From Capronia americana (taxonomy: Eukaryota > Ascomycota > Eurotiomycetes > Chaetothyriales > Herpotrichiellaceae), in contig JADWQD010000022.1 in assembly GCA_016110215.1 (NCBI GenBank), positions 186,001-250,000 on the forward strand: DNA of 64,000 bases, read 5' to 3'. The notes beneath the pieces are model-generated. The model saw only the letters and a list, made by a program, of their open reading frames with translations. It was not told where the DNA came from and made no database searches. Shown here piece by piece: positions 1 to 11,715 of the stretch. Within the stretch, counting starts at the first letter, position 1. Each line of letters starts with the position of its first letter. The position numbers and the translations under genes are program-made.

Positions 1-1
1 G

Positions 2-1495
2 CCCGTCAAGAACGCCGTCGTCACAGTTCCTGCCTACTTTAACGATATGCAGCGACAAGCCACGAAAGACGCCGGTCAGATCGCCGGCCTGAATGTTCTG
101 CGGGTGGTCAACGAACCTACTGCAGCTGCGCTTGCCTACGGTCTGGAAAAGGAAGATGATCGCGTGATCGCAGTCTACGATCTCGGTGGTGGTACCTTCG
201 ATATCTCAGTGCTTGAGATCCAGAAGGGTGTTTTCGAAGTCAAGTCTACCAACGGTGATACTCACTTGGGTGGCGAGGACTTCGACATCACTCTTGTCCG
301 CCACATCGTTCAGCAATTCAAGAAGGAATCTGGTCTCGATCTCTCAAACGACCGAATGGCTATCCAGCGTATTCGTGAAGCTGCTGAGAAGGCCAAGATT
401 GAGTTGTCGTCGTCTATCCAGACCGACATCAATCTTCCCTTTATTACCGCAGATGCGTCCGGCCCTAAGCACATCAACATCAAGATGACCCGCGCGCAAC
501 TCGAGCAAATGGTTGACCCTCTCATCTCCAGGACTATCGAGCCCGTCCGCAAGGCCTTGAAGGATGCCAACCTACAAGCCAAGGACATTCAGGAAATCAT
601 CCTCGTTGGCGGTATGACTCGTATGCCTAAGGTCACAGAGTCAGTCAAGAGCATCTTCAACCGCGACCCTGCGAAGTCTGTCAACCCTGATGAAGCTGTC
701 GCCATTGGTGCCGCCATTCAGGGTGCCGTTCTCGCTGGAGAAGTTATGGATGTCCTGCTGCTCGATGTCACCCCTCTCTCGCTCGGCATTGAGACCCTTG
801 GCGGTGTCTTCACTCGTCTGATCAACCGCAACACCACTATTCCCACCAAGAAGTCGCAGATCTTCTCTACTGCCGCCGATTTCCAGACTGCTGTTGAGAT
901 CAAGGTCTACCAGGGTGAGCGTGAACTTGTGCGTGACAACAAGTTGCTTGGTAACTTCCAGCTGGTTGGCATCCCACCTGCACACCGCGGCGTTCCTCAG
1001 ATCGAGGTCACCTTCGACATTGATGCCGATTCAATCGTCCATGTTCACGCCAAGGACAAGTCGACCAACAAGGATCAGTCCATCACCATTGCCTCTGGCT
1101 CAGGTCTTTCAGACTCCGAAATCGAGAACATGGTGAACGACGCGGAGAAGTATGGCGCTCAAGACAAGGAGCGCAAGGCTGCTATCGAAGCTGCCAACCG
1201 TGCCGATAGTGTTCTCAACGACACTGAGAAGGCATTGAAGGAGTTTGAAGATAAGCTCGATAAGGCTGAGGCAGACAACATCAAGGAAAAGATCGCCTCG
1301 CTTCGGGAATATGTCGCGAAGAACCAAGCTGGCGAGGGAACTGCCACCGCCGAGGAGATGAAGGCTAAGATCGATGAGCTCCAAACATCAGCCCTCACCC
1401 TCTTCGACAAGATGCACAAGGCTCGCGAAGAGTCATCACAGACTCCTCCCCCAGGCGGCGAGGCTGGCGCGCAAGGTGGCGAGCAGAAGCCTTGA
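2..1495 (+). CDS. SSC1: Mitochondrial Hsp70 (Ssc1-type), 5'-truncated by the window edge
   Basis: ATP-dependent chaperone of the mitochondrial matrix that drives protein import with the TIM23 motor and folds imported proteins. The frame is open from base 2, before the first ATG at 47, so the gene starts outside the window; 497 residues are visible of roughly 670 usual for the family. Seen in order: the end of ATPase subdomain I (VPAYFND), the phosphate-binding DLGGGTFD, the LVGGMTRMPKV adenosine segment, the hydrophobic linker VLLLDVTPLSLG, the beta-sandwich substrate domain, the helical lid, and a Gly/Gln-rich tail. The absence of an ER retention signal (HDEL) or cytosolic EEVD end, and overall similarity to bacterial DnaK, point to the mitochondrial paralogue. 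The visible part has no intron. Family assignment is very secure; the Ssc1 versus Ssq1 choice rests on the conventional lid and tail. Confidence 0.95.
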   Translation, partial: PVKNAVVTVPAYFNDMQRQATKDAGQIAGLNVLRVVNEPTAAALAYGLEKEDDRVIAVYDLGGGTFDISVLEIQKGVFEVKSTNGDTHLGGEDFDITLVRHIVQQFKKESGLDLSNDRMAIQRIREAAEKAKIELSSSIQTDINLPFITADASGPKHINIKMTRAQLEQMVDPLISRTIEPVRKALKDANLQAKDIQEIILVGGMTRMPKVTESVKSIFNRDPAKSVNPDEAVAIGAAIQGAVLAGEVMDVLLLDVTPLSLGIETLGGVFTRLINRNTTIPTKKSQIFSTAADFQTAVEIKVYQGERELVRDNKLLGNFQLVGIPPAHRGVPQIEVTFDIDADSIVHVHAKDKSTNKDQSITIASGSGLSDSEIENMVNDAEKYGAQDKERKAAIEAANRADSVLNDTEKALKEFEDKLDKAEADNIKEKIASLREYVAKNQAGEGTATAEEMKAKIDELQTSALTLFDKMHKAREESSQTPPPGGEAGAQGGEQKP

Positions 1496-4389
1496 GGTTG
1501 AAAAGCGTGTTATGCGACTTGTATTTTAATGATATCCCTGTACTCGACTTCTTATTGCCCGGTGGAAGGATGACCCTCACTCGGGGAATCTGCGGATCAT
1601 GGCTGGCAGGCTTCTCTCACTGTGTTTTACTTTGTCTATTTTGGGTGAGGACAAATGCTTACTTGCCACGATGAGGAAAAGCATTGCTGGATCATGATTA
1701 GACATGGGCGAAATGGTTGGAGTGGTGGGAGTGGAGGATTTACCATGACCATGACGCACCATCTCGGCAGAAAGACTGCGACAGCGTTTGATCGAGCAAA
1801 GGTGTCTTGACAAGGACGAAAGATCCAGGGTTGTAATATGTAGATGGATAACTGGGTACACTCGACCTGCTCGCTAAAACGGGCGAGGGGTGCCTTGCGT
1901 GTGAAAATAGAAAAGCGAATCTCTCCTCATGGTCTGCTTCCGTTTCTCGATCAGCGAGTCCCATCACGCTACCGCTTGATATAATATGGATATTACTGCG
2001 GCCGCTCGGCCGATGCCCTAAGCATAGCAGGATGATGCTCGGAAGGGAATCGGTTTCATAGGTGCAGTGGGGAGTATAGCATAAGCACAAATGCCAATCA
2101 CCGAGGAACGGGCCCGCTCGTTGCTACATATACCGGATACTGCATTTCTGACTTACATAGGTAGCCTCGTATGGGTGTTCCCGACCTTGGCTGTTAGTAG
2201 TGGGAGGCTGACTCGAGGATGGAATAGTGGGGACGGTGCTGACGGCAAGGGGAGGTGTTAAAAAGGGGAGCATGCACGCACTTCCCGTCCCACGGAATAG
2301 CCGCTCGAAATTGACATGGATCCATGTTGGCCGCATGAGCCACTTCTGTACTGGTCGGCAGGTTATCAAGACGCCGGGGTGGGCGCCGCTCACAAGATGG
2401 TATGAAGGCGGCAGCACGCAACGCAAATTGATCTGAAGGTGGCCATATCGAATCGCGACCTAGCAGGGGAAGGGGTGAGATGCTGGTAGCTCTTGTCAAA
2501 ATCCACGTATTCGTTGCCATATTTGGTGCGAGTAGAACGGCAAGATTAAGTCAACACTCCCTGAAACAGCATTAGGGGTGACGGGAGCGTACATAGTGGA
2601 CATAGTATTGACCGCCCGCCTGACAGCGAGAACAGTTCCGACTTGGGACAGTGGGGAAGCGGCGCATATTACTCTGGCGCCCGAAACAGGCAACGGTAAC
2701 ACGTTACTGTACATACCTAGGTAGTCGGGAGAACACAAGGTGCCGCATAAAGGAGGTACCTGATATAAGCTGCAGATGGGATTTGAGTAATCTGGGGCCG
2801 TGGCCTCTGCACATTCACACCAACAATAAGAGACCAGAGGACCGGCAGTCGGGAGTGCGGTCCTTCGTTATCAGAAAGAAAGCATATCAAACAAGGAGAA
2901 ATTAGTGGCTCGTATAAGGCCAGGCCTGAATCAAGAAAAAAATAATGCATGCGCAGGCGATAAGGCGCAAGGGGGGCGGCTATACGAGGCTAGTTAGCAG
3001 GAAGTGGTAGCCGGAAAAGATCGATGCAGAGAGTCCCAATACGATTTATTGAGGTAATCGAATCCTAAGCCCTTGCGCCCAGGCCAATTCGGCCACGCCA
3101 GGTCTATACTATGCGCCTATCAGGTGGTCGTTATGCACTCCGCAGCCCACCGGGCCAGCCAGTGCATGACGAGTACTACCGTTAGCTTTCGTGCTGGATG
3201 GCTATGATGCCGCACTCGTTCAGTCACACGGCCTTACTCAGAGGCTAGGAAGTAAGGCCACAGCCAGGTCATCATGATCATAAATCCTCGGCGCCTCCAG
3301 GCTGAGGCGGAAGCGTCCGAGCGTCTGTATACTGAAACAAGCAGGGAGTAAGTGGGCTGAAGGAAAAGCAGCTCCTCCCCTCTGCAACTTCCCGATCTAG
3401 GTATTCCTCCAGCGTCGAGTCCTCAGGAGGATCGGTCCACGGCGGACATTCTCCGCAGACACAGACGATGTCCCTGCTGCAACAACTTCACCCGGTGCAG
3501 TATCGAGCCCCGTCAGGCTGTCTGTGTGCGGCGAGCTATTTTCCCACCCTATCCACGGTACCCACTTGGCATGATCAAGATTACGGTGGACGATCCAACT
3601 CAATCTCGTCAATCGCTGCCCTTTGCAATTCACCCGGTTTGGGGGAGGCGGGTGTGCAGGCCCCTGTACTGGGTCTGGTCTTGTGCGTCGTATTCACCAT
3701 TGGCCAATTCGTCCATTGGACGCACAAGCGGCACTGACCCTCTTGATAGTCAAGATGGTGCCACACTGTGTCAAGCGAGAAGCCGCGTCCTAAATTCACT
3801 CAACTGCAGCGTCGCAAGCCAGTGGCCCACTGGCGTCTGCCCTTGGCTGGTTTCTTTTTTGCCCGTGTGCCCTGCCCTGCCCTTGGGCGAGTACGTAGTG
3901 TGTACACAGCGGTCTTTCTTTACGCTTTGCGCCTCATTTGGTCCCCAGTGCTGGCCCTGTGTCGACCATTCGGCCGCGCCATCTCCTCTAAAACGCCTCT
4001 TCGCTTGTTGTTAACCTTGTATCATAGCACTTTCCCCAATTCAAGCGCACTCATCACTTTTGCGCGTACCATTGCCTGTGCCTCCCCATCCACCGCCGTG
4101 CTATCTGGTCGTTTCTCCCTTTCCTTTTACTTTCCCCTCTCCTCTACAACTTGTTCTTTCGGTTGCTTCACGCACCCTGCCAGTTACCGCCGTCAGTCAT
4201 TTTAGAACTGTACACCACCAGATTTTGTCAACCTTGTCCCACCATCCACCGTCAACATTGATTATTATCCTCATGTCACCGCGGCCGATTTGATTTTACG
4301 CTTAGCCTCATTGGCGCTCTATTTCCCCTGCCTCGCGAGTTCGCTCGCAGAAGACAACTCGACATATTTTTTGGGTTCGCCTTTTGGCC
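1496..4389. other. Intergenic region, probably 3' UTR of SSC1 and long promoter/leader of the next gene
   Basis: No convincing gene. The open frames here (for example 3768-4205) show no family motif and biased composition. From about 3.8 to 4.3 kb the plus strand is rich in C and T (runs such as tttctccctttcctttta), as is common just upstream of start codons in filamentous ascomycetes, so this part is probably core promoter and 5' leader of the gene starting at 4390. Confidence 0.5.
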
Positions 4390-7300
4390 ATGTATCCGCG
4401 ACCACCATCTGACCTGCCACGGAAGGCCCCTCATGAATTCGGACCCGAAGTATGTTGCCTTTCAGTTTTACTCTCTCTGCTCACCACTGCACAATTGTTC
4501 TGTCACATGCGTCCGTAAAGACGTCATGAGAGAAGGACAAAATACCCCCTTGGCCATGCAAAGTGCACCCACCGTCAATCCCTCCTTTGGGGCAGCCGAG
4601 GACGATGGGACTGGCAGCTTGGCTTGATGTCAATCACCTCGAAACCACTTATTCACACGACCAAAATCGGACTGGCGCCCTGCACATTGAGGTATGAAAG
4701 ACATGCACCAGCGGTCGACATGGGGAGACATTCATGCAACGACCAAGACCTGGCCTGCAGCACTCCTCACTTCGACTTCAGGCTTGGGTCAAGCCCAGCT
4801 GACCCTCCAAGCACCGCTCGCATCAACGTGTCGGGCACCGCCTCCACACGCCTCGACTGGCCTTCCTTATCTTGGCGTCCATTCATACCTGCGACCCGGA
4901 CTCCGCTTTCTCAGCTTCCCAGGATGAGGCGTCGCCCAATCGCTGCCGTGTCCCAATACAACCTCGCTCCCGTTCGGGGCTATTCAGCTGCACCCGCCCC
5001 CGTTGGCGCAATTTCCATCCCTCTCTAGCACGCTATTGGCATTCTTACACGAATTGCTCATTGCATCAGTCTATTGCCCGTTCCGGACATTCCCGTCTAA
5101 TCAACCTCATCCATCACCATTCAATCTCGTTATCGGGGCTTCCAAGACTCCGGAGCGAAAATGCACTGCCCGTCATAACTACGACATGCGAGCATTACGG
5201 GATTGCCACTTTGCCGAGGGAGTTCCGGTCACCATTCTTATCATTAGCAACCCCTGATTCGTCAACCTCGATTGCTCCATTTTTGTCTTTGTTTCATATT
5301 GCTTTTGGAACTAATCATATGTTTTAGCGTCCGCGCTCGTCGTGGGAGTCTCCATACCAGCAACCACCGCCTAGAAGTTATCATCAACCACCTTCATACC
5401 ATCCATCGGCCATGCCTGATCCCATGGATCCCGAGTCTTCGGATAGCGATGTCTCCGTCGGTGGTGGGGATGAGTACAGAGTCGCCAGTCCCCTGACTGC
5501 TCCGATTCCCCTGCCCCCTCCTGCGTCAAAGCACGCTCTGGAATCACCAGACGCCGTCCAGGGGCGGCTCGACGAATTACAGCGTGTTGAAGACCACAAT
5601 GTCAAGAAGTACGACCTCCTCAAAGCCAAGCGCACTCGCAAGGATGAGAAGATTCGCCGCCGCCGGGAAATTCAGGACCAAAGATGGAATGCCATCCTGG
5701 AAGCGCGTCAACGTAGAGACGCAAGAATCGAAGCGCGCCGTAGGAGAGAAGATGCCGCATTCTCCCAATTTGATCATGAGCTGGAAGAGGAAGAGAGCGT
5801 AGGTCCTTCGCCGCTCGTTCTCGTTTATTTACGCTGATGGTCTTCAGAATCTTCGACGTCGTCTAAAGCGGCTCAAGCGAGGATTACCACCCGAGGAGTC
5901 ACCGAAGCCAGGCGGCCGAAGCATTTCTTCATCCTCAATGTCTCCACCAGGACCAGCGCTCTCAACGCTACCACCTCCTCCGAAACGTCATCAGGTCGGT
6001 CCCCCTGGTCAGCCGGATGCCATCAATCCATCTCAGTCCAGGCCTTCGCCACAGCCCAACTTTACCGTGCCGACAAAGGGCACCTTGCCCGCGCCTCCTC
6101 CTGCTCCGCCTTATTCCTTTGCCCGAGACTACAGTTCTTCGTATCCACGACCGTATCACCACTCATCCTACTCCACTACCCCAACTAATGCCTCCCCATC
6201 GATATCCAACAATGGGCCGGGGGGCCCCGGCCACAACTCGCAACCATCTTCTGATCGGATCCAATTCAGCCATCTAGGCAGGCCAGCGTCTCCTCTTTCG
6301 CGAACACTTCCCACTACTGTGCCCAGTACCCAGTCACCTGTCACCCCAGCTGTGAATCCCAACCCTCCGAGACAAATATACGATACCCGTCCTCCACCCA
6401 CCACTGCCTCATCTGGATTTGCTTCCATCAACGCGCCGCCGCCGCCACCGCCGCCACCTGCGTCGGGATTCGCCACCATCAATGCTAGGGCGACCGGCAC
6501 GCCGCCAGCCTCACACGCGCCGGTGTCTAGGCCGTCGAACGATGTCGAAAGCAATAGAACGCCAAGTCACACGAACAATGGGATAGAGAACAATCGCTTT
6601 CATCCGTACCCAAGTGCGCTGGGTAGCTCTGCCGTGGCTCCTGCCGCGGGGACCAGCACGAAGCGGACCCCTTCGACAACCCATCCGTACCAAATGTCGG
6701 AGGCCTTTGCAAATCGACATCATCACTGCGAAAGGGTGGACGGTCTGAACCGTGGCATCTGGACGTCCTACGGCATCGGAGGGACCGCCGACAACCCCAC
6801 GGGCCCAGCGGTTGAGATGTACTTGCGGTGCAATCACGACGGATGTGCTCGCATTGACTGGCGCACCGTGCATGGCCTCCAATGTCACATTGTGAAGAAT
6901 CACGAGCAACCAAAGGGTACAATCGGGAGCCTTGAGAAGGCGCTTGAGAGATACGGCGTCCCCGTGAGAGAGGTGGAAGACTTCGAACGCGAGCATGGAA
7001 AAGGCACCGCGGGGACCATGGCAGATCCCAAGAACCTGAAAATGAAGCTCAAAACCAAGATTCAAGACTTCAGCAGACGGGGTACACCTGGTCCATATGG
7101 TGTTGATCCTGATGCGAGACCTGCGGGATATAGACCAAGCCCAAGTGCGACAGATGACAGTCCTACGATGTCCGATGGTGTCAAAAAGAGCCCGGAGACT
7201 GCCGCTACCAATGGCCACTACACCAGCGCCTCGACTGCTGATGCTGGAAGGCAATCCGCTCCTCAAGCTGCGTCTACGTCTCCAGCAAATTCCTTTACTG

Positions 7301-8175
7301 CGGTCCGGCCAACCTGGGTGGGCGTTTCTACTCCACAAACAATGCCGGTCAAAGCTGAGCCAGAACCGAAGAGGCTGCAGGGTGATTTCGGCACGTCTGC
7401 CACTGGCATCAACGAACCGCCACAGGCTCAGCAGACAAGCGTCTTGAATGGGGGTACTCTTTCCACACCGCCACCAATTGCCACAACCAGCCCTCCTCGA
7501 CCGGAACCCCCTGTGAAGGCAACAGTCGGTAGCACGCCATTTGCAGCCATCAATCAACACCCAGCCGTACCCGTATCAGCGCCGGATTCAGTTGCCTCTG
7601 TAGCTCAGGCGCAAAACAATCATGCCAACGTCGAGGATAAAACACCGAACGGTGAGCCGACCTCCGGTGAAGAGCCAGTTGGGCCCAAGGCGAAGGATGG
7701 CGACGTGGAGATGACCGGAATGAGTGAGCGTAGCGAAGAGAAAGGAGAACAGAATGGTGTGGAGACAGGAGAAAAGAACGGTGTTAATGGCGAGTCCAGG
7801 TTGGAGGTAAAGTCCGAACCAGAGAAGGTTGTGCAACCCGAGGAGAACGCAGAGCCCCGGTCCGAAACGATGGAAGTTGATCGTAATACCAACAAAGACG
7901 CCAGCGGCCCGACCACAAGACGATCCATTATGCAATCTCCGTTGATCACGACGAGATCCCTCGCTGCAACCACTCCGGGCAGCGGAAGACGACCCAGTCG
8001 CCGCTCCAGTGCGGCACGGAAATCTGTGGACGTAGATGGCGAATCTGGCAAGGCTGCACCTACCAGTGAGGATGGTGAAAAGGACGTTAGAGATGGCAAG
8101 GATGAGAAAGCCGAAAAGCCCGAAACGCGACGATCACTGACTGGACGTGTGCTCCGACGGGGGACGAAGTATTAG
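4390..8175 (+). CDS. Large proline/serine-rich protein with a coiled coil and one C2H2 finger
   Basis: Spliced model join(4390..4449, 5328..5798, 5848..8175), 952 residues. Exon 1 codes only 20 residues (MYPRPPSDLPRK...) and ends at a GTATGT donor. The 878-nt intron ends in CTAAT...TTTTAG, and exon 2 resumes in frame with another proline-rich stretch. The second intron is 49 nt. The order is: proline-rich N-terminus; a highly charged Arg/Lys/Glu helical segment (about residues 75-180); a long Ser/Pro/Thr-rich region with a poly-Pro run; a CX4CX13HX4H finger around 505-528 (YLRCNHDGC...QCHIVKNH) followed by a conserved-looking segment; then a Glu/Ser-rich tail ending in a basic stretch. This suggests a nuclear, chromatin- or DNA-associated protein, but I do not recognise a named orthologue. 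The downstream ATG at 5412 is the alternative start if the long first intron is wrong. Confidence 0.8.
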
Positions 8176-9408
8176 CAGAACGAACTCTACGAGCGCTATC
8201 TGTGTGTGGTCTGGCCGTTTGTGTGAATGCGGGTGGAAAATGCAGGAGCGGATGAAGCCAGACTATGCGCATACTTTAAGAAATTGAGGCAGAAAGCGAC
8301 GATTTAAGCATCGGATGCAACGACGGGCGTGTTACGCCATTCGAAGTTGTATTTCCAGACGCCGTTTCAGAAGCGGTCGGAGGCTATGACGGCAGCACGT
8401 GTCCCACATGCTCCAATACATGGAGTTGGGAAGCGGTGTATGCAAAGCCAAGGTCTGGGGCGGCGCGCGGGAGCATCCAGAAATCACTGACCATGGAGCG
8501 GGCCGATTTGGATTGTACGGTTGCTGCTCTCAGTGCCACGACCACGGTCTTGGACAGTGATGAGTGTGGGGGGCCGAGTCTGGCGTCGACCCGGAGTTTG
8601 ACGTCCAGCAGCTGTGTATTTTGGCTTTTGGTGTTTGGTGTTTCGTGTTTGGTGTTTCGTGTTTGGTGTCAAGGCGGTATGCTCAACGGTTGATCCAACA
8701 GCGCCAATATTTGTTTGCAAGTCTTGCAGTATGCAGTATGCAGTATGTGCAGGAGCTATTGGTGAGAGAGTAATAATTCTGCGCTTAATGGATGTCATGT
8801 CACAAGACAAGTGAAGTGATTCAGCCCACACGACGACGGATGGCCTTGAATGGAGAGGAGAGCGCGTCCAAGTATTCTGTACATACCTATGTATACGTGC
8901 GTGCCCATGCAGCTCAGCAAAACCTTTTGTTCCTCAGGCGTCTATACAGTCTCCCTCCCGTCCAGTCCATACGCGCGCTCCTCGTCGCTCGTGCCCTTAG
9001 CTGTCTCGTTTTCTTTGTATGTGTGCACCTCGTACGGAGACGGAAGTCAGCAGACCATACTAGAATACCATGTGTCATTATCATCGCGGACGGCGAATCC
9101 TGCGATCATGGCTAGACTGGACATGCTCAGTCGTGCGCAGGGGTCGTGGTGAAGAAAGCTATCTCCCTCCCCCCCCCTCCCTCCCTAGAGGGTACATAGA
9201 TCGGTCTCTCGAGTCGCGATCCGGGCGATCAAACCTGCAGTCGACGCGCCCAACAGACTACAGTGGCTCACTCGCATCTGGTCTTCTCCGGCGGCAAGTC
9301 GCAGCCAGCGTTAGTTGCCCAAAGACGCGACGCTACCACTATGCATACTCCGCAGCTTTGCTTGTGTCGGTGCCTTATCAGTCGGCAGAATGGGCCTGGC
9401 TTGAAGAG
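8176..9408. other. Intergenic region between convergent genes
   Basis: No gene seen. It holds the 3' flanks of two convergent genes, the GTGTTTGG tandem repeat at 8631-8670, and a C-rich polypyrimidine run (mostly C with some T) near 9163-9186. Confidence 0.5.
8631..8670. repeat. 14-bp tandem repeat, about 2.9 copies
   Basis: The unit GTGTTTGGTGTTTC occurs twice exactly, followed by a third partial copy. It lies in the 3' intergenic space and has no coding sense in context. Confidence 0.85.
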
Positions 9409-11715
9409 TCAAATGTCCCGGATAATGCTGCCAGATTGGCACTCCGTCACCCCTGTCACTGCCGTTGATGTCCCCGAATAGTTTGTGATGCGGAAATCCG
9501 CACCCCCTCCAGATCCTTCCAAGAGTAGGCCTTGGATACATCGGGTGTTGGGGCAGGGCCATTCGGAACGCTTGCAAGGATGACCGGACCCCGATGCAGC
9601 GTCTCCTTCGACCGATACTTCGTCCTGCTTGCGTTTGCGCAATGCCAGGGTCGAGGTCGGCAACGAATCCCACCGGATCTGTAGAGCGGCGTCCGGAGGT
9701 GCTTGGGCTTCGCGACATTCAGCCTGCCATGTCTTAGGGGGGACGAACTCCATCGAAATGGCGTCCAAGTCATTGGGAGAGTCGGTGCTTTCCTCGAGGT
9801 GGTCTCCGGCCAGGGCGATGATAGAAAAGTCGGTGCCGCTGAACACTGGCGGATCGGGGTGACCGCAGAGGTAAAGATCCCCGACTGTTGCTGTCCCCGG
9901 ACAACCCGTCGAGCTGTTTGTGAAAGCACCGTCGTCATGTGGTTCGAACTTGAACTTCGATAGCTTGTATCTCGAGTTGTGTTCGGTGATCAGATACTCG
10001 GGTACCCGCTGTCTGTGTCTCGCGGGACCGCCGGGGACCGCCGCCGCGAGCTCGGTGGGAGTGTGTGCGAACATGTCAAACGTCGAATATCGATTCCACT
10101 CGGTCTGCAGCAAAGGGAAGGGGTCGAAGAAAAAGAGCGACCGCTTGCTGCACAACGGGACGTGTCTCTGCACGGCGATGATGAGATGGTTGGGCAGGGT
10201 GCACAGGCCTTTTTCCGCCGCGCGGACAAAGGCAACAAGGCCGGGCATGCTCGATGTTCTCTGCCTCCTGTTGTACCATCCGGAGAGGTGGCATTCATAT
10301 GCCCGTAGATGGTTCACCATGAACAGAAACGATTCAGAGAGATCCCCTTCCAACTGACGGAGAGGGCTCTGCGCATCCTCGTCTCTCAAGTCCCATGCTG
10401 GACACCCGATAGCCTCCAAACCTCGGACCAGGATCTCGGCCGCATAACGAAATACGACAGGACGGATGTGGGTGGTGGGAGCCACCTCATCCAGAGATGA
10501 ATGCATTTCGACAAAATTTTCCCCATTCAGAACCGGAAAGATGAGCGTGATTTCGACAAAGAGCATATTGATGCGAAACGCCAGAAGGTAGATAAGCTCC
10601 GCCATCGCGAAGCGGACATCCGCAAGGACATGTAGAGTGGTTTCGGCTGTCCAGATCAAGTCGACGTTCCGCAGTAGGCTGTAGTAACCCAAAGTGATCT
10701 GAATCTTGGAGAACAGATCTTGCTCTGCTGTAAAGAGCACTTTTTTTTGCTTCTCAGCCTCGGCCAATATCTCGCTCCGTTGGTTCCCCTCGCAAGGAGT
10801 CACCACGCTCGAATGTTCTTCGGAGAGCATTTCGTCCTTTTCGCCCGACAAGCAAGAAGATCTCCACATGACCTCAAGGACAAATCGGTCGAAGCTGCGG
10901 AAGTCGATGCATGGGGGCCGGGTCCCGTCACCCGGCAGCGACTCGGAAGCGAGATGGAGGTCGCAGGCAAGGGAACGTGTTTCCTGGATATCTCTCCTGA
11001 CGGCCAGGTCTTCGAAGCCCAAATCCAGAATGAGTTTGCAGCATTGGCCAGAAGGAAAGTCCGAGGAATGACCTTCATATGGGTGACGGCCAAACTGCAG
11101 TCCGCCCACTCCTTGACCCAGGTCCCGGCAAACAGAGAACCAGAGTATTCGATCTAAGAAGCAGCGTTCTGCTATGTAGATCGGTGGCCTCTGCAGCCGT
11201 GTCAGCCGTATGCATGTTTGACACAAAGGGAATCCACAGCAGGGACGTTTTTTGGTAGTGCAGCTAAGACAGGCAGGCTTTCGGTTCGACAAAGAGGAAC
11301 CTGCGACCACCTGGGCGGCCGATGGACCCGCAGAGTTAAACGTCGAGGAAGAGCCTGGCGAAATGGATGTTGTATCGATGCGCAACGGCGTCCACGGATC
11401 TTGAGGCTCCTGATAGCCCCAGTCATCAGAGCCAGTGCCAGGGGAAACGTCGTATACGAGATCATTGGCAGATGATAGCTCACCGGCATCTAGCACGATA
11501 TCGTGCGAGAAGCGGGCATTGTCGAAGGGAGGCAGATTGCTGTGAACGTGCTGGGTGACTCCTGCATCGAACGGAGGCTCATCGAAGCACAGATCGGGTG
11601 GAATTTCTGAAAGCGCATAATCACCAACGAAGCCCCAAGTTATGGCCCTCTCCAGCGTCACGAGGGCGTCGTCGACAGGAGGATCGAGCTCGTTAGCACT
11701 GATAGTCGTGGTCAT
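9409..11715 (-). CDS. Large hypothetical protein with a divergent zinc-cluster-like cysteine motif
   Basis: A single open frame of 768 residues from a true ATG at 11715. An acidic, Ser/Pro-rich N-terminal third precedes a cysteine knot at about residues 148-167 (CLSCTTKKRPCCGFPLCQTC). Its first half resembles the CX2CX6C of fungal Zn2Cys6 DNA-binding domains and is flanked by basic residues, but no sixth cysteine follows at the usual spacing of 6-8 residues. A long, mostly helical middle region with hydrophobic stretches (about 330-560) could correspond to the regulatory domain of such factors. The C-terminal part contains basic patches (RKRKQDE, CKRSEW). A regulator is therefore plausible but not shown. 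Short unrecognised introns could exist inside this frame. Confidence 0.7.
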   Translation of the reverse strand: MTTTISANELDPPVDDALVTLERAITWGFVGDYALSEIPPDLCFDEPPFDAGVTQHVHSNLPPFDNARFSHDIVLDAGELSSANDLVYDVSPGTGSDDWGYQEPQDPWTPLRIDTTSISPGSSSTFNSAGPSAAQVVAGSSLSNRKPACLSCTTKKRPCCGFPLCQTCIRLTRLQRPPIYIAERCFLDRILWFSVCRDLGQGVGGLQFGRHPYEGHSSDFPSGQCCKLILDLGFEDLAVRRDIQETRSLACDLHLASESLPGDGTRPPCIDFRSFDRFVLEVMWRSSCLSGEKDEMLSEEHSSVVTPCEGNQRSEILAEAEKQKKVLFTAEQDLFSKIQITLGYYSLLRNVDLIWTAETTLHVLADVRFAMAELIYLLAFRINMLFVEITLIFPVLNGENFVEMHSSLDEVAPTTHIRPVVFRYAAEILVRGLEAIGCPAWDLRDEDAQSPLRQLEGDLSESFLFMVNHLRAYECHLSGWYNRRQRTSSMPGLVAFVRAAEKGLCTLPNHLIIAVQRHVPLCSKRSLFFFDPFPLLQTEWNRYSTFDMFAHTPTELAAAVPGGPARHRQRVPEYLITEHNSRYKLSKFKFEPHDDGAFTNSSTGCPGTATVGDLYLCGHPDPPVFSGTDFSIIALAGDHLEESTDSPNDLDAISMEFVPPKTWQAECREAQAPPDAALQIRWDSLPTSTLALRKRKQDEVSVEGDAASGSGHPCKRSEWPCPNTRCIQGLLLEGSGGGADFRITNYSGTSTAVTGVTECQSGSIIRDI

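Noticed and set aside
3768..4205. 145-codon frame in the leader region
   Set aside because: Driven by C/T-rich promoter-like sequence; no motif.
6511..7560. 349-codon antisense frame inside the C2H2 protein gene
   Set aside because: Shadow of a GC-rich coding region; opposite strand has the spliced, motif-bearing gene.
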